A DNA stretch of 64,000 nt, taken from the NCBI GenBank assembly GCA_016192105.1, contig JACPUV010000031.1, forward strand, positions 35,101 to 99,100, written 5' to 3'. This document shows, one piece after another, positions 1 to 8,981 of the stretch. The notes beneath the pieces are model-generated. The model was not told where the DNA came from. It saw only the letters and a program-made list of their open reading frames with translations, and did not search any database. A program made the translations under genes and the position numbers. How positions within the stretch are numbered: the stretch's first letter is position 1; every line of letters starts with the position of its first letter. The DNA comes from Sphingobacteriales bacterium (lineage in GTDB: Bacteria > Bacteroidota > Bacteroidia > Chitinophagales > Chitinophagaceae).

Positions 1-1
1 C

Positions 2-892
2 TTAGTAGCAGCGGGAAAGGAGCCCTTGTTTGAAGTACAGCTGGTTGGGTTCAAAAAAGAAGTCAGGCTGGAGAACAGTACGTACTCGGTCTATGCGGAT
101 GTACTGCTGGAAGAAATATCCCAAACCGATCTCATTATTATCCCGGCACTGAGCGGGGATATGAAGATGGCGATTCAGCAAAACGCCGCATTTATTCCCT
201 GGATCAATGATCAGCATCGGAAAGGAGCCGAAGTGGCTTCCCTTTGTATCGGGGCGTTTTTATTTGCTTCCACCGGCTTGCTCAACGGAAAAAAGTGCTC
301 CACCCACTGGAGCCGCTTCAATGAATTCAGGGTTATGTTCCCCGAAGTGGAAATCGTGGATGGCAGTATTATCACTGAGGAAAAGGGGCTGTACAGCAGT
401 GGCGGGGCCAATTCTTACTGGAATCTCCTGGTCTATCTCGTGGAAAAATACACCGACCGGGCCACCGCTATTCTGGCCGCTAAATATTTCGCGGTGGAGA
501 TCGACCGGGACAGCCAGGCGGCTTTTATGCTGTTCAACGGGCAGCGGACACACGAGGATGAAGAGGTCAAAAAAGCACAGGACTATATTGAAACCAATTA
601 CATTGAACGGTTAACCGTAGATCAGCTGGCAGATCGTTTTGCCATCGGCCGCCGGAGTTTTGAGCGCCGTTTCAAAAAAGCCACGAATAATACCGTTGTG
701 GAATATATGCAACGGGTAAAGATGGAAGCGGCCAAGCGGAGTTTTGAAACGAGCCGCAAGAATATCAGTGAGGTGATGTTTGATGTGGGCTATACGGATA
801 CCAAGGCCTTCCGTACTATTTTTAAAAAAATAACCGGGCTCACCCCCATCGAGTACCGCAATAAATACAATAAGCAGGCGCTGATGGCCTGA
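2..892 (+). CDS. GlxA-type AraC family transcriptional regulator, 5' end cut by window
   Basis: Cytoplasmic DNA-binding regulator of the GlxA type: an N-terminal DJ-1/PfpI-like domain (nucleophile-elbow region LCIGAFLFA) followed by a C-terminal AraC domain with two helix-turn-helix motifs (TVDQLADRFAIGRRSFERRF and ISEVMFDVGYTDTKAFRTIF). The reading frame stays open from base 2, upstream of the first possible start (TTG at 26), so the first few dozen codons lie outside the window. The ligand and target genes cannot be told. A perfect 12-bp palindrome (893-904) follows the stop and precedes a T-rich stretch; it may end transcription between this gene and the converging DUF1801 gene. Confidence 0.9.
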   Translation, partial: LVAAGKEPLFEVQLVGFKKEVRLENSTYSVYADVLLEEISQTDLIIIPALSGDMKMAIQQNAAFIPWINDQHRKGAEVASLCIGAFLFASTGLLNGKKCSTHWSRFNEFRVMFPEVEIVDGSIITEEKGLYSSGGANSYWNLLVYLVEKYTDRATAILAAKYFAVEIDRDSQAAFMLFNGQRTHEDEEVKKAQDYIETNYIERLTVDQLADRFAIGRRSFERRFKKATNNTVVEYMQRVKMEAAKRSFETSRKNISEVMFDVGYTDTKAFRTIFKKITGLTPIEYRNKYNKQALMA

Positions 893-906
893 GCCGGTAC
901 CGGCCC

Positions 907-1338
907 TTATTTTTTCCGTTTTGTCCTGTATTGCTCCTCGTCGATAAAGAGGGCTTCGTAGATATAGGACCTTACCAGCTCCGCATCAATCTCTTTGGGG
1001 TGGATAAAATCCTTCCAGTACACCTGTTTGCGTCCGCCCTTATCCAGGTAGCCGATTTCGTCTGCCATCAGGTAGCCGCTGGTAAAACCCAGCCGCACTC
1101 CTTCATAGGATTTCTTTTTACCCCAGAGAACGGAAGCGGGCCAGATAAAGCAAAAATTACGGTGATAACTGAAGAAGGGGACATTAAAGGATAATTTCTC
1201 TTTGGCATCCGGTGCGCAGTCCAATACCAGTTTTCGCAATTTCTCCACGATGAACCGTTCTTCTTCCGGCAGGTAGTCCAGGAATTCCCCGATGGATTTG
1301 AAATCCACGTCCTGCATTTTTTGTTTAACTTTTTTCAT
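907..1338 (-). CDS. DUF1801 domain protein
   Basis: Small soluble protein of 143 residues of the DUF1801 (YdhG-like) fold, recognised by the pattern of short helices around KLRKLVLDCAPDAKEKLSF, then FFSYHRNFCFIWP and a GVRLGFTSGYLM strand region. Function is unknown for the family. The start at 1338 is preferred over the upstream in-frame option at 1377 because the upstream gene ends at 1340, leaving one base between them, so both are probably one transcription unit. A second, different DUF1801 protein lies at 42939-43400. Confidence 0.75.
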   Translation of the reverse strand: MKKVKQKMQDVDFKSIGEFLDYLPEEERFIVEKLRKLVLDCAPDAKEKLSFNVPFFSYHRNFCFIWPASVLWGKKKSYEGVRLGFTSGYLMADEIGYLDKGGRKQVYWKDFIHPKEIDAELVRSYIYEALFIDEEQYRTKRKK

Positions 1339-1339
1339 A

Positions 1340-1855
1340 TTAAAAACTGATACCCGCGCCGATACTGCCACCCGCATAAACCGTCCCGTCCATTTTCCAG
1401 AAATGATCCGAAGGCGGATCGAGATAAATGATGGGTGCGGCTATGATCTTAAAGAAAAACCCGCCGCCGGGAGGCTGGTAACGGTAACCAGCACCCGGAA
1501 TGATATAGAGCTTTTTGTCCGAAATATTACCGGCGGAAAAAAGCTGCTGGTATTTCTCCACTAAGGGAACCAGGGTAAGGCCGAATTCAACGTGATGAAA
1601 CCCGTCACCGGTTAAAAAATTTATACCCAGCGGCAGGGCAATGGTATTGTTCAGCAGGGAAAACCCGATGCGGTAGGTATCTGTAAAACGGGCGCCCAGA
1701 CGGAAGATATGATCGTAATTGATGGAATACAAAGCACCTTTACTGGTTCCTTCCGCGTAAACCGAGTTGCGGGAAATGGCGACCTCCTGTGCGGAGAGCT
1801 TAAAAAAAACGGGAAATACGGCAATTAAAAAAAGTAAAAGCGGTTTTTGATTCAA
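1340..1855 (-). CDS. Secreted or outer-membrane hypothetical protein
   Basis: I do not recognise the family. The 171-residue product begins with a clear signal peptide (MNQKPLLLFLIAVFPVFFKL, cleavage near LSAQ). The rest is rich in alternating hydrophobic, aromatic and glycine residues and ends in an aromatic residue (GGSIGAGISF), as in small outer-membrane beta-barrels of Bacteroidota. It lies one base upstream of the DUF1801 gene and is probably co-transcribed with it. Barrel topology is inference only. Confidence 0.6.
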   Translation of the reverse strand: MNQKPLLLFLIAVFPVFFKLSAQEVAISRNSVYAEGTSKGALYSINYDHIFRLGARFTDTYRIGFSLLNNTIALPLGINFLTGDGFHHVEFGLTLVPLVEKYQQLFSAGNISDKKLYIIPGAGYRYQPPGGGFFFKIIAAPIIYLDPPSDHFWKMDGTVYAGGSIGAGISF

Positions 1856-1908
1856 GTGTACCAGTTGTTTTGTAAAAATAACATTCCCCCGGGTTTGTGC
1901 AAAGCGGC

Positions 1909-2991
1909 CTACTTTCCTTTTTTGTCGATCACCACTTTAAACCGCATGACCCGCTGGTAATCGAAAAGGATATCGAGGTAATAGAGGGAGTTTTCGGGAA
2001 TGATAAAATCAAATTCAACCCGGTCGCCTTTACGTACAAAGGAAACATATCGCTGCCGTTTCACCGCGAAGGTATCTTTTACCCAGACCTTCTTTCGTTT
2101 GGAAACCTGCTCCCAGCCCCAGATATCCGGGTTGCGGAACAGGTTGGAGTTAACCTGCAATTTTTCTATCTGCCCCGTATAGTCAAATTTAAAATGGATC
2201 GTATCGCCTTTTTGCCCGTTTATCATCCCGGATTGCGGGGATAGTAACCGGATCCTGCTGAGCGTGGCCGGGTCATAATAGGGATTGGCGGCAAATTTAT
2301 CCTTGGTATAACCCGGTTTTAATACCCAACGGGTGTATTGCGGAAAATGATTGCGGGAGAATTCTTCGAATGAGGTCAGAAAGTAATAGTTATTATACTT
2401 TTTCTGAAACCCGTTTAGTTTACCGCTGTTCTCATCCTCGGTACAAACACCGGCGGCCCAGGTCGGATCGAGCAGGTGCCAGCTGCTGTCGAGCCAAACA
2501 GCGTTCCAGGCATGATCAATGGGACCGGCATGGCCGATCTCGTAAGGCTGGGTCCGGGTGTAGCCATTGATCGTAGCGGCTTCAATTCCCGCGATATCGC
2601 ACATCCGGGTAAAGAGCAGGGCGTATCCCTCACAAACCGCTTTTCGTTTACGCAGCACCGTAGTAAGAAATTTTTTCTCCCAGTTGGCCATTACCTCATC
2701 ACAGTCCTGCCCGCCCCGGCATGCGGGAACCTTAATTTCCTCGCCCTTATTGAAAAATTTATAGTCGTAGCGGATATTATCCGTGATCCAGATAAAGATG
2801 GAGCGCACTTTGGGGAGTTTGTCTGTATAAGGGGCGGTCAGTTCCCGGGTGAGTTCATAAATATTATCCCTGAAGCGGACTGAGCGTGCGAGGCTGTCAA
2901 CTCCGGTGAAATCGGGTAATACCGTTTGTGCCGAAGCGCTCCGGGCCAGGCAGGTCAGGATCAGGACAAATAAGCTGAAGCGGCGGGGCAT
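1909..2991 (-). CDS. Exported transglutaminase-like domain protein
   Basis: The 360-residue protein starts with a signal peptide (MPRRFSLFVLILTCLARSASAQ), so it acts outside the cytoplasm. The central region carries the Cys-His-Asp triad of the transglutaminase/protease-like fold: Cys in KAVCEGYALLFTRMC, His in HAWNAVWLDSSWH and Asp in LLDPTWAAG. The C-terminal third is a beta-rich domain without a recognised name. Such proteins in Bacteroidota act on peptides or cross-links in the envelope, but the substrate here is unknown. The spacer downstream of its start side holds a heptamer repeat array. Confidence 0.8.
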   Translation of the reverse strand: MPRRFSLFVLILTCLARSASAQTVLPDFTGVDSLARSVRFRDNIYELTRELTAPYTDKLPKVRSIFIWITDNIRYDYKFFNKGEEIKVPACRGGQDCDEVMANWEKKFLTTVLRKRKAVCEGYALLFTRMCDIAGIEAATINGYTRTQPYEIGHAGPIDHAWNAVWLDSSWHLLDPTWAAGVCTEDENSGKLNGFQKKYNNYYFLTSFEEFSRNHFPQYTRWVLKPGYTKDKFAANPYYDPATLSRIRLLSPQSGMINGQKGDTIHFKFDYTGQIEKLQVNSNLFRNPDIWGWEQVSKRKKVWVKDTFAVKRQRYVSFVRKGDRVEFDFIIPENSLYYLDILFDYQRVMRFKVVIDKKGK

Positions 2992-3055
2992 GGTTGGGGG
3001 GTTCGGAGGGAAAGTTAAGAAATATAGTTGAGGGGTTTGGGGGTGGGAGGTTGGG

Positions 3056-3202
3056 GTTTAGAGTTTAGGGTTGAGGGTTGGGAGTTTATGGTTGAGAGTT
3101 GAGGGTTTGGGGTTGAGAGTTTAGGGTTGAGGGTTCGGGGTTGGGAGTTTAGGGTTTAGAGTTTAGAGTTGAGAGTTGAGGGTTGAGGGTTCGGGGTTTG
3201 GG
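3056..3202. repeat. Heptamer array 1 (21 units of GTTKRRR type)
   Basis: Twenty-one contiguous 7-bp units can be read without a phase break, such as GTTTAGA, GTTGAGG, GTTTAGG, GTTCGGG and GTTGGGA. Every unit starts with GTT and varies in the last four bases. The array overlaps the 3' end of the lipoprotein gene at 3163-4146, whose last codons and TAA stop (3163-3165) are made of repeat sequence. It is the longest of at least seven such arrays in the window. Confidence 0.9.
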
Positions 3203-4146
3203 TTTTTGGGATTTGACGGGTTCTTTTTTTTGGGTGTTTTAACAGGAACCTGCGGCCTTTTATTTACCTGGATGATCACCCGTAAAATATCTTTTACCGG
3301 GGCGCCGATTCCCAGCCGCTGTGCATTGGTATAGGCAGGGATGGCTTGCTGACCTGTTGGATCGAAAACGATGTATTCGCCATTGTGTTTGTTTGTGTTG
3401 TCGAGTAAGTCCTGGGGCACATAGACCTGGATGCGTACTTTCTGGTAGCTGACGGGGAAATACCGGATATAATAACTTTCTTTCTGCTTGTACCACTGAT
3501 CAAACTGTACGCCCTTGCGGGTTACCCGGGATGGTTCCCGCAGTACGGCGATATTTTCATAGGTTTCATAGGAGGCGGAGCCGATTTCAAATAATTTCTG
3601 CAGGTCGCCGCCCACCAGCCCACTGTTACGGGAAATATTCCTGAGCAGACCGGGCACACCGCCCCGGAGCTGAAAGACCTGCGCGGGGGTCAGCAATTTC
3701 ATCGCATCCGACTTTACCTCGTAGGACAGTTTATCAAAATCAGATCCGCTGACAACGGACCAGAGCAGGAGCTGGATATGCCGCTGGGGGATCTCCGTTC
3801 TTTCGCGGGAATGGAGCAGCACTGTTTCCACGATCTCTTTTCGTTTACCCGTAACCGGTCCCTGCAGGTAAGCATCTCCGGGCCGGGGATCGGGAGTGCC
3901 GGGTTGCAGGCAATAGGTTTTGAATTCTGTTTCGTAAAAGCCGGGGGCCAGTACAAAACCGCCATCCTGGGTCTGGGGTAATTCCATTAAGGAGCGGGCG
4001 GTATCGGCTGCACTGGGTAGTGCGACTCCTTCTCTGCCTGCCATTGTTTCAGTAACCGGGCCGGAAGAGCGGCTGGATTTTTTGCTGCTGCCGCAGGAAT
4101 TGAATAGTAAAACAGCAAAAAGATAAAGGGGTATAAATCTTTTCAT
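3163..4146 (-). CDS. Hypothetical lipoprotein with repeat-derived C-terminal tail
   Basis: The start at 4146 gives a lipoprotein signal (MKRFIPLYLFAVLLFNSC) with the acylated Cys in LLFNSC followed by a Ser-rich linker; the upstream in-frame extension adds nothing signal-like. The family is not recognised. The final tail, about 20 residues rich in Asn, Pro, Lys and Ser and ending STLNSQL, is read from heptamer array 1 and is unlikely to belong to the ancestral protein. The original stop was probably lost when the array arose or expanded. It stands alone, with spacers of about 170-260 bases to its neighbours. Confidence 0.65.
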   Translation of the reverse strand: MKRFIPLYLFAVLLFNSCGSSKKSSRSSGPVTETMAGREGVALPSAADTARSLMELPQTQDGGFVLAPGFYETEFKTYCLQPGTPDPRPGDAYLQGPVTGKRKEIVETVLLHSRERTEIPQRHIQLLLWSVVSGSDFDKLSYEVKSDAMKLLTPAQVFQLRGGVPGLLRNISRNSGLVGGDLQKLFEIGSASYETYENIAVLREPSRVTRKGVQFDQWYKQKESYYIRYFPVSYQKVRIQVYVPQDLLDNTNKHNGEYIVFDPTGQQAIPAYTNAQRLGIGAPVKDILRVIIQVNKRPQVPVKTPKKKNPSNPKNPNPEPSTLNSQL

Positions 4147-4401
4147 GGGTAATCTTATTTCGGATAAGTCATGCTGAATAGCCCTCTCTAACAAAGCGAA
4201 AGGGGATGTATCGAAGCATGACAGGGTAAACCATTCCTTTCAGCTATAATTACAAGATCGGGACAAAGCGGCCGGAATGCAAGTAAAAGGGAGTAAAACT
4301 TTGTTAAGAAGGCCGGGGAGGGTATTAGGGTATTGATTTTGAGCAGTGGTTATTGCTTAAAAGAATGAGTCTAAACCGGTTCAAGGATCGTTTGTAATTG
4401 C

Positions 4402-4794
4402 CTACCAGTATTCTTTCATCCAGGCGGCAGAAACTACTTTTGCTTTTTCAAGATCGTCGGTAACAACAATCAGTTGATTTGCGTGATCACTGTACTGTGC
4501 CAGGATATTGATCCCGGCAGTTGCTAATTGCCGGCAAAACTGTCCCAACTGCCCGGGTACATCCTGTCTTAATTTTTGAATGATCACTTCATTTATTTTT
4601 ACCCGGGTGATACCGGCAGCGGCCAGGATATTTTTAGCTTTGTTTGCTTCTTCCACCAAAAAATGAGCAATTGCCTGTTCGCCATTTGTAAAAACTCCGC
4701 CCCCTTCAAGGCTGATATTGTTTAGCCCTAAGGTTTCACCAAGGAAGGCCAATGTGCCGGGCTTGTTTTCTAGGATTATTTCCAGGTCTCTCAT
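4402..4794 (-). CDS. ACT domain protein
   Basis: A 130-residue cytoplasmic protein built of two ACT-like modules: the first begins MRDLEIILENKPGTLAFLGETL, and the second covers the region around GQLGQFCRQLATAGINILAQ. ACT domains bind amino acids or other small effectors; there is no catalytic domain. It starts eight bases after the ABM gene ends, on the same strand, so the two are almost certainly one operon, opposite an ArsR-type regulator gene. The ligand is unknown. Confidence 0.8.
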   Translation of the reverse strand: MRDLEIILENKPGTLAFLGETLGLNNISLEGGGVFTNGEQAIAHFLVEEANKAKNILAAAGITRVKINEVIIQKLRQDVPGQLGQFCRQLATAGINILAQYSDHANQLIVVTDDLEKAKVVSAAWMKEYW

Positions 4795-4802
4795 GTGTAT
4801 TT

Positions 4803-5147
4803 TTATTTGTGAAATTGATTACTGTCATCCGGAGCCTGTTCCCGTTCGGTCATTCCGTAATCTCTTTGCACCGTCGCTACCCTGAGCCGATAGTGTTCAA
4901 ATATGGAATTCCTGCCTTCCTGTTGCGCTTTTCTGTGCAGCTCTATATTCCGCCATTGTATTAGACTTTCTTCGTCCTTCCAAAAGGATAAAGACAATAC
5001 CTTTTCGGGGTCGGCTATGCTCTGAAACCGTTCCATGGAAATAAAGCCTTCAATTTTGGACAGTTCCGGCCGCAATCCGGCAGCCAGCTCAAGGTATTCC
5101 TCCCATTTCCCTTTAGCAGGGGATGCTTCAAATAATACAGCAATCAT
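4803..5147 (-). CDS. Antibiotic biosynthesis monooxygenase (ABM) family protein
   Basis: The 114-residue protein has the dimeric alpha/beta-barrel pattern of the ABM family: beta strand IAVLFEASPA, helix, then FISMERFQSIADPEKVLSLSFW and a Trp-containing helix WKDEESLIQWRN. Family members include cofactor-free monooxygenases and haem-degrading enzymes. Here only the fold can be assigned. It is the first gene of an ABM-ACT operon read away from the divergent ArsR-type regulator at 5209, which probably controls it. Confidence 0.8.
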   Translation of the reverse strand: MIAVLFEASPAKGKWEEYLELAAGLRPELSKIEGFISMERFQSIADPEKVLSLSFWKDEESLIQWRNIELHRKAQQEGRNSIFEHYRLRVATVQRDYGMTEREQAPDDSNQFHK

Positions 5148-5179
5148 TTTTTATGTTTCGGTAAAATTACCGGAAACAG

Positions 5180-5206
5180 TACATTTACACTTCATTCAAT
5201 AATGAA
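5180..5206 (+). promoter_or_regulatory. Promoter -7 box and palindromic ArsR operator candidate
   Basis: TACATTTA at 5180-5187 fits the Bacteroidota -7 element. It is followed by TTCATT-CAAT-AATGAA (5191-5206), a perfect 6-bp-arm palindrome that ends two bases before the regulator start codon. Position and symmetry suit autorepression by the ArsR-type protein; effect on the divergent ABM-ACT operon is possible. Binding is inferred. Confidence 0.45.
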
Positions 5207-5208
5207 CT

Positions 5209-5895
5209 ATGGACGCAGCGGAAAAATTCATCCGGGTTTCGGGGCTGATCTGTGAGCCTGCCCGGGCCAGGATCCTATGGAATTTGCTGGATGGAAGGGC
5301 TTATACCGCAAGTGAACTGGCTATAGCGGCGGATCTTTCCCCCACGTCGGCCAGTAATCATTTATCCCGGTTGTCCGAAGCGGATATTATCAGGGTGGAA
5401 GTACAGGGAAGGCACCGGTATTACTCATTCGCAAACCCGGAGGTGGCTTATGTTGTTGAAGCCCTTGCCAGCCTGGTGAAGAATAATCCCCCCGGCCCGC
5501 AAAAAAAAGATACCCCCATGACCGGAGTGAAATATTGCCGGACCTGCTACGATCACCTGGCCGGATTTGTTGGTGTCAGTATTGCGGATGCAATGGAAAA
5601 GAAGGGGTATTTAAAGAAGTCCGGAACAGCTTATTTAGTTACCGGGAAAGGATGGATCTGGCTTGAGCAATTTGAAATCAGGCAGGGGGAATTTGAGAAT
5701 ACACGCCGCCCGCTGACACGTCAATGTCTTGACTGGAGTGAAAGGCGACCACATGTAGCCGGTCTGCTCGGAGCCGCATTACTGGAAAAAATGCAGCAAC
5801 GAAAATGGTTCAGGAAAGTAACGTTCTCAAGGGAACTGCTTATTACAGCAAAGGGGCGACAGGAACTTGAACAGTTGCTCGGTCTTACGCTATAA
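5209..5895 (+). CDS. ArsR/SmtB family winged-helix transcriptional regulator
   Basis: Residues 1-90 form an ArsR-type winged helix (recognition region LSPTSASNHLSRLSEADIIRV, wing GRHRYYSF). An extra C-terminal domain of about 130 residues carries two conserved-looking Cys motifs, YCRTCYDHLAG and RQCLDWSERRPH. These could sense metal or oxidants, but no classical ArsR metal site is evident in the DNA-binding helix. It is divergent from the ABM-ACT operon with 61 bases between start codons, and a palindrome sits just upstream of its own start. Confidence 0.85.
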   Translation: MDAAEKFIRVSGLICEPARARILWNLLDGRAYTASELAIAADLSPTSASNHLSRLSEADIIRVEVQGRHRYYSFANPEVAYVVEALASLVKNNPPGPQKKDTPMTGVKYCRTCYDHLAGFVGVSIADAMEKKGYLKKSGTAYLVTGKGWIWLEQFEIRQGEFENTRRPLTRQCLDWSERRPHVAGLLGAALLEKMQQRKWFRKVTFSRELLITAKGRQELEQLLGLTL

Positions 5896-5943
5896 AAATC
5901 CAAACCCGGGGTTACCGGAACAAACTGGGGGATCATCTTAATC

Positions 5944-6807
5944 CTATTTTCTCCAGGCAGGGCGAATCATTTTTTTCTGTTTTATGCTCAGCGCCATTAA
6001 TACAACAGTCGCCGCTAAACAGAATACAGTAGCCTGCAGGGATCCTTCGGGTCCGAATGCGCCACCGGTAAACCATTCCGCGCCCCGGATATTGGAAGTA
6101 ACCAGGGTTTTATCGATCGTGTTCCCGGAAACCGTTGCCCCGTATATCCCGGTTTCCATAAAATTCCAGGCAAAATGAATAGCGATGGGGAACCATAGAT
6201 TACGGGCATAGATATAGGCAACAGCCAGCAGGAGACCCGCCTGGATCGCCAGCCCGATGGCGGCTGACAAGGAACTGTTTTCATTAGCAAGATGCAGGAA
6301 GCCAAAAATAATGGCAGAGAGAAACAGGGCGATATAACTGCCCAGTTTTTCCTCCATGACCCGGAACAGCACCCCGCGCATCAGGATTTCTTCAAAGATG
6401 GCGGAGGAAAAAGATAAGGCCAGCCCCGGCAGGATATAAAGAAAGCTGTTGACCGCGACAACCTGGTAACCCTTGTTGAGGTAAATAACCAGGATCGTCA
6501 GCGATTGAAGCAGGGCGCCGAGGAATAATCCTTTTAACAGGTTCCCCGCAAAGCCCTCCAGGGAGAGTTCACTGATCTTTCGCCGTTCATAGAGCCGAAA
6601 CAGGAAAATATAGACCAGGACGACCAGCGCAGAAGAAAGCAGGCTCACCAGCAGTTCATTGATCTCTTTGTCCGGGAAACGCTGTTTGAATAATTCCCCC
6701 AGCCAGTACCGGGCAGCTGCATAGGCGGACGCGAGGAGGGTAATGGCCAGTATAATTTTTGTCAGCGGGAAATGCAGGACCTGCTGACCGATACGCTGTT
6801 TGTTCAT
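5944..6807 (-). CDS. CPBP family intramembrane metalloprotease
   Basis: Polytopic membrane protein of 287 residues with about seven to eight hydrophobic segments. It has the CPBP (Abi/Rce1-like) signature: EEILMRG with the Glu-Glu and Arg, a first His in FGFLHLAN and a second His in HFAWNF. Rce1 relatives cut prenylated peptides; bacterial members have varied or unknown substrates. The gene converges with the ArsR-type gene and stands alone. Confidence 0.85.
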   Translation of the reverse strand: MNKQRIGQQVLHFPLTKIILAITLLASAYAAARYWLGELFKQRFPDKEINELLVSLLSSALVVLVYIFLFRLYERRKISELSLEGFAGNLLKGLFLGALLQSLTILVIYLNKGYQVVAVNSFLYILPGLALSFSSAIFEEILMRGVLFRVMEEKLGSYIALFLSAIIFGFLHLANENSSLSAAIGLAIQAGLLLAVAYIYARNLWFPIAIHFAWNFMETGIYGATVSGNTIDKTLVTSNIRGAEWFTGGAFGPEGSLQATVFCLAATVVLMALSIKQKKMIRPAWRK

Positions 6808-6962
6808 TCAGGGTAAAATTTGAGACCCGGCTTTACGGGCCTGTCTATGACGCGCCCGGTACCCTTGCTGTTACCAAAACCGGGAAAAATTTACTGTCTT
6901 CTGCTAAGTTGTACGATAGCTGCCGGACAGTCTGCACATTAATTACATGAATTATTCACCGC

Positions 6963-8693
6963 TCAGCGATCTTCCTTTCCGGGCCGGCCGGAACCTTTAG
7001 ACAGGGTGATGCCATGGTTTTTTAAAAATGTTCCTGCAACAGAAAGTTCGGGTCTTTTCGAGTCCGGGCTGGCTGTTACCCGAAGCTGTGTAAAATAATA
7101 AATCGCTTTTTCAATGTTGCCGCAAGCAGCGGCGGCAGTGCCGGCGCCATACAGGCTGTTAAAACGGCCGGGGCTTTTTCGCAGCACTTCCTCATACTCC
7201 CTTAGGGCAAATTCGTTTTGATTCACCCGGAGCAGCATATCCGCATACAGTTCCCGCGCCGGCAAAACTTCTCCTGGTGTTACCGGGTGTTTGGAAGTAC
7301 TGTCCTCCATGTCTGATGCGGTTTTCATGAATCGCAGGGCTTCTTTTTTATTGCCTTTCATGAATGATAGCCAGGCCTCCCCCGTCTTAATCTGAATAGC
7401 GACCTGATTTGATTTGTAAAGATCTTTCTGCTTTTGCAGCGTATCATAGAGCCTGTTCAGTTCTTCCAGCTCCGTTTTTGCTGCCAGAACTGCTCCTGTA
7501 TTTGTGGCACCCAATAAACGTGCAAAATGGAAGATTGCTTCCTGCCAGGGGAATTTACCCCAGGGAAAATTTGCAGGATATAATTGTAAGGCTGCGGCTT
7601 CCTGCCATTTTTTATTTTCCAGTGCCATACGGGAAGGGGATGCAGTAAAAGTGTAAGCCTCTTTAAAATTAATCGGGAAGACTTCGGTAATGCTCCTGAT
7701 ATAGTTCAATTGCTCTCCGGCCGCCTTATTATCACCCTTTTGCAGGTAGGCATAAACCAGGTAGTCCAGCCCGTGTAATTCTTCATCCCAATGCCCTTTA
7801 AGTCCTGCAGATTCCGCATAGCATTTAGCAGCAGCCACAGATTGTAAATTGGATTGAATACAATCATCCCAAAGCCCGAGTCTTGTAAAAATATGTGACG
7901 GCATGTGCAATGCATGTGCAGAGGAGGGGGCCACAGCAGCATATTGCCGTGCTGCCTGCAATCCAAGATTGGCAAGGCCCGGGTAATCATAAGTATGAAT
8001 TATGTAATGAATGATACCCGGGTGACTGGCCCCGGTAGCGTACAAGCCAGTCAGTATCCCGCCTGCTTTTCGCTGATTGATGTATGACTTATCAGCAGGA
8101 TCTGCCGCCGCATCTAATGCGAGCGCATAGAAGATGGCCGCTTCTTTATCATCGGGGTATGCCTGGTGCAGCCGCTCCATCGCTTTTTCAAAATGGATAC
8201 TCCTGGCCGAGGGGGCCGTTTTTTCCCAGTTTTTATAATAGGCGGCGGCCGCGGTAATAAACCCCGCTTCTTTTGCTGATTTGCCGGAGATCGAGTTGGC
8301 TATTTCAATTGCTTTTGCCCCTTTTTTGAGATTGGCTTCCGTGGGCGGCTCCCATAAAGGATGAAAATTGCACATGGCAACACCCCAATAGGCCATTGCG
8401 CAACCCGGGGCCGCATCGATTACTTTTGCGAAAACTTTTTCGGATTCATCGTATTCAAAAGAATGCAGCAGTTCAAGGGCGGTATTGAAATCGGCTTTTA
8501 CCTTTTCACTGCAGGTCATTCCGAAATCAACCACCCCGAATTCTTTGGCCGAAGGCCCGCAGGAAATAAGCGATCCCCTTTCCAGGTTCAGTTCAGCGAT
8601 CACCGCTTCCGGGGGAGTTGAATGGTTTCCGCCGCAGGCAGCCAGCAGGATGAACGCCACCAGGCACCAGCGATTTTTTGAAAGAAATTTCAT
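6963..8693 (-). CDS. TPR-rich lipoprotein
   Basis: The 576-residue protein has a lipobox signal (MKFLSKNRWCLVAFILLAAC), so it is membrane anchored on the periplasmic side or beyond. The body is helical with tetratricopeptide-like repeats, for example around LHSFEYDESEKVFAKVIDAA and NEFALREYEEVLRKSPGRFN. The stretch CAMAYWGVAMCNFHPLW recurs in a widespread family of TPR proteins without known activity. Probably a protein-interaction scaffold. It stands alone in its neighbourhood. Confidence 0.8.
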   Translation of the reverse strand: MKFLSKNRWCLVAFILLAACGGNHSTPPEAVIAELNLERGSLISCGPSAKEFGVVDFGMTCSEKVKADFNTALELLHSFEYDESEKVFAKVIDAAPGCAMAYWGVAMCNFHPLWEPPTEANLKKGAKAIEIANSISGKSAKEAGFITAAAAYYKNWEKTAPSARSIHFEKAMERLHQAYPDDKEAAIFYALALDAAADPADKSYINQRKAGGILTGLYATGASHPGIIHYIIHTYDYPGLANLGLQAARQYAAVAPSSAHALHMPSHIFTRLGLWDDCIQSNLQSVAAAKCYAESAGLKGHWDEELHGLDYLVYAYLQKGDNKAAGEQLNYIRSITEVFPINFKEAYTFTASPSRMALENKKWQEAAALQLYPANFPWGKFPWQEAIFHFARLLGATNTGAVLAAKTELEELNRLYDTLQKQKDLYKSNQVAIQIKTGEAWLSFMKGNKKEALRFMKTASDMEDSTSKHPVTPGEVLPARELYADMLLRVNQNEFALREYEEVLRKSPGRFNSLYGAGTAAAACGNIEKAIYYFTQLRVTASPDSKRPELSVAGTFLKNHGITLSKGSGRPGKEDR

Positions 8694-8981
8694 ACCGCAA
8701 AACTTTAAATTATTAATAAGAAGCAGTAAGCTTCTGTATAACAGTTATTGAGTTTTGGAATAGCGCTAAACTTGCCGCTTAGGAGCAGGGTCTTGTTGTT
8801 GTTACTGGCATTCGTATAGCTGGTCCGCAGCAGATTGTATTTCCTTACCCCCCTGCACAAACCAAAGTTAGCGGATTTGGTCCTTTCCCGCCAGGGTTTA
8901 ATTTATGGCTGTATATCAATTTTTTTGCCAGTGTAATCCTGTTTCCTGTATTTATGTAGAAAGGTATGGGACCGGTACCCG

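Noticed and set aside
3056..3202. Telomere-like G-rich repeats
   Set aside because: GGGTTGAGGG resembles telomeric DNA, but the array is internal, has no terminal hairpin and belongs to a dispersed 7-bp family with other unit sequences.
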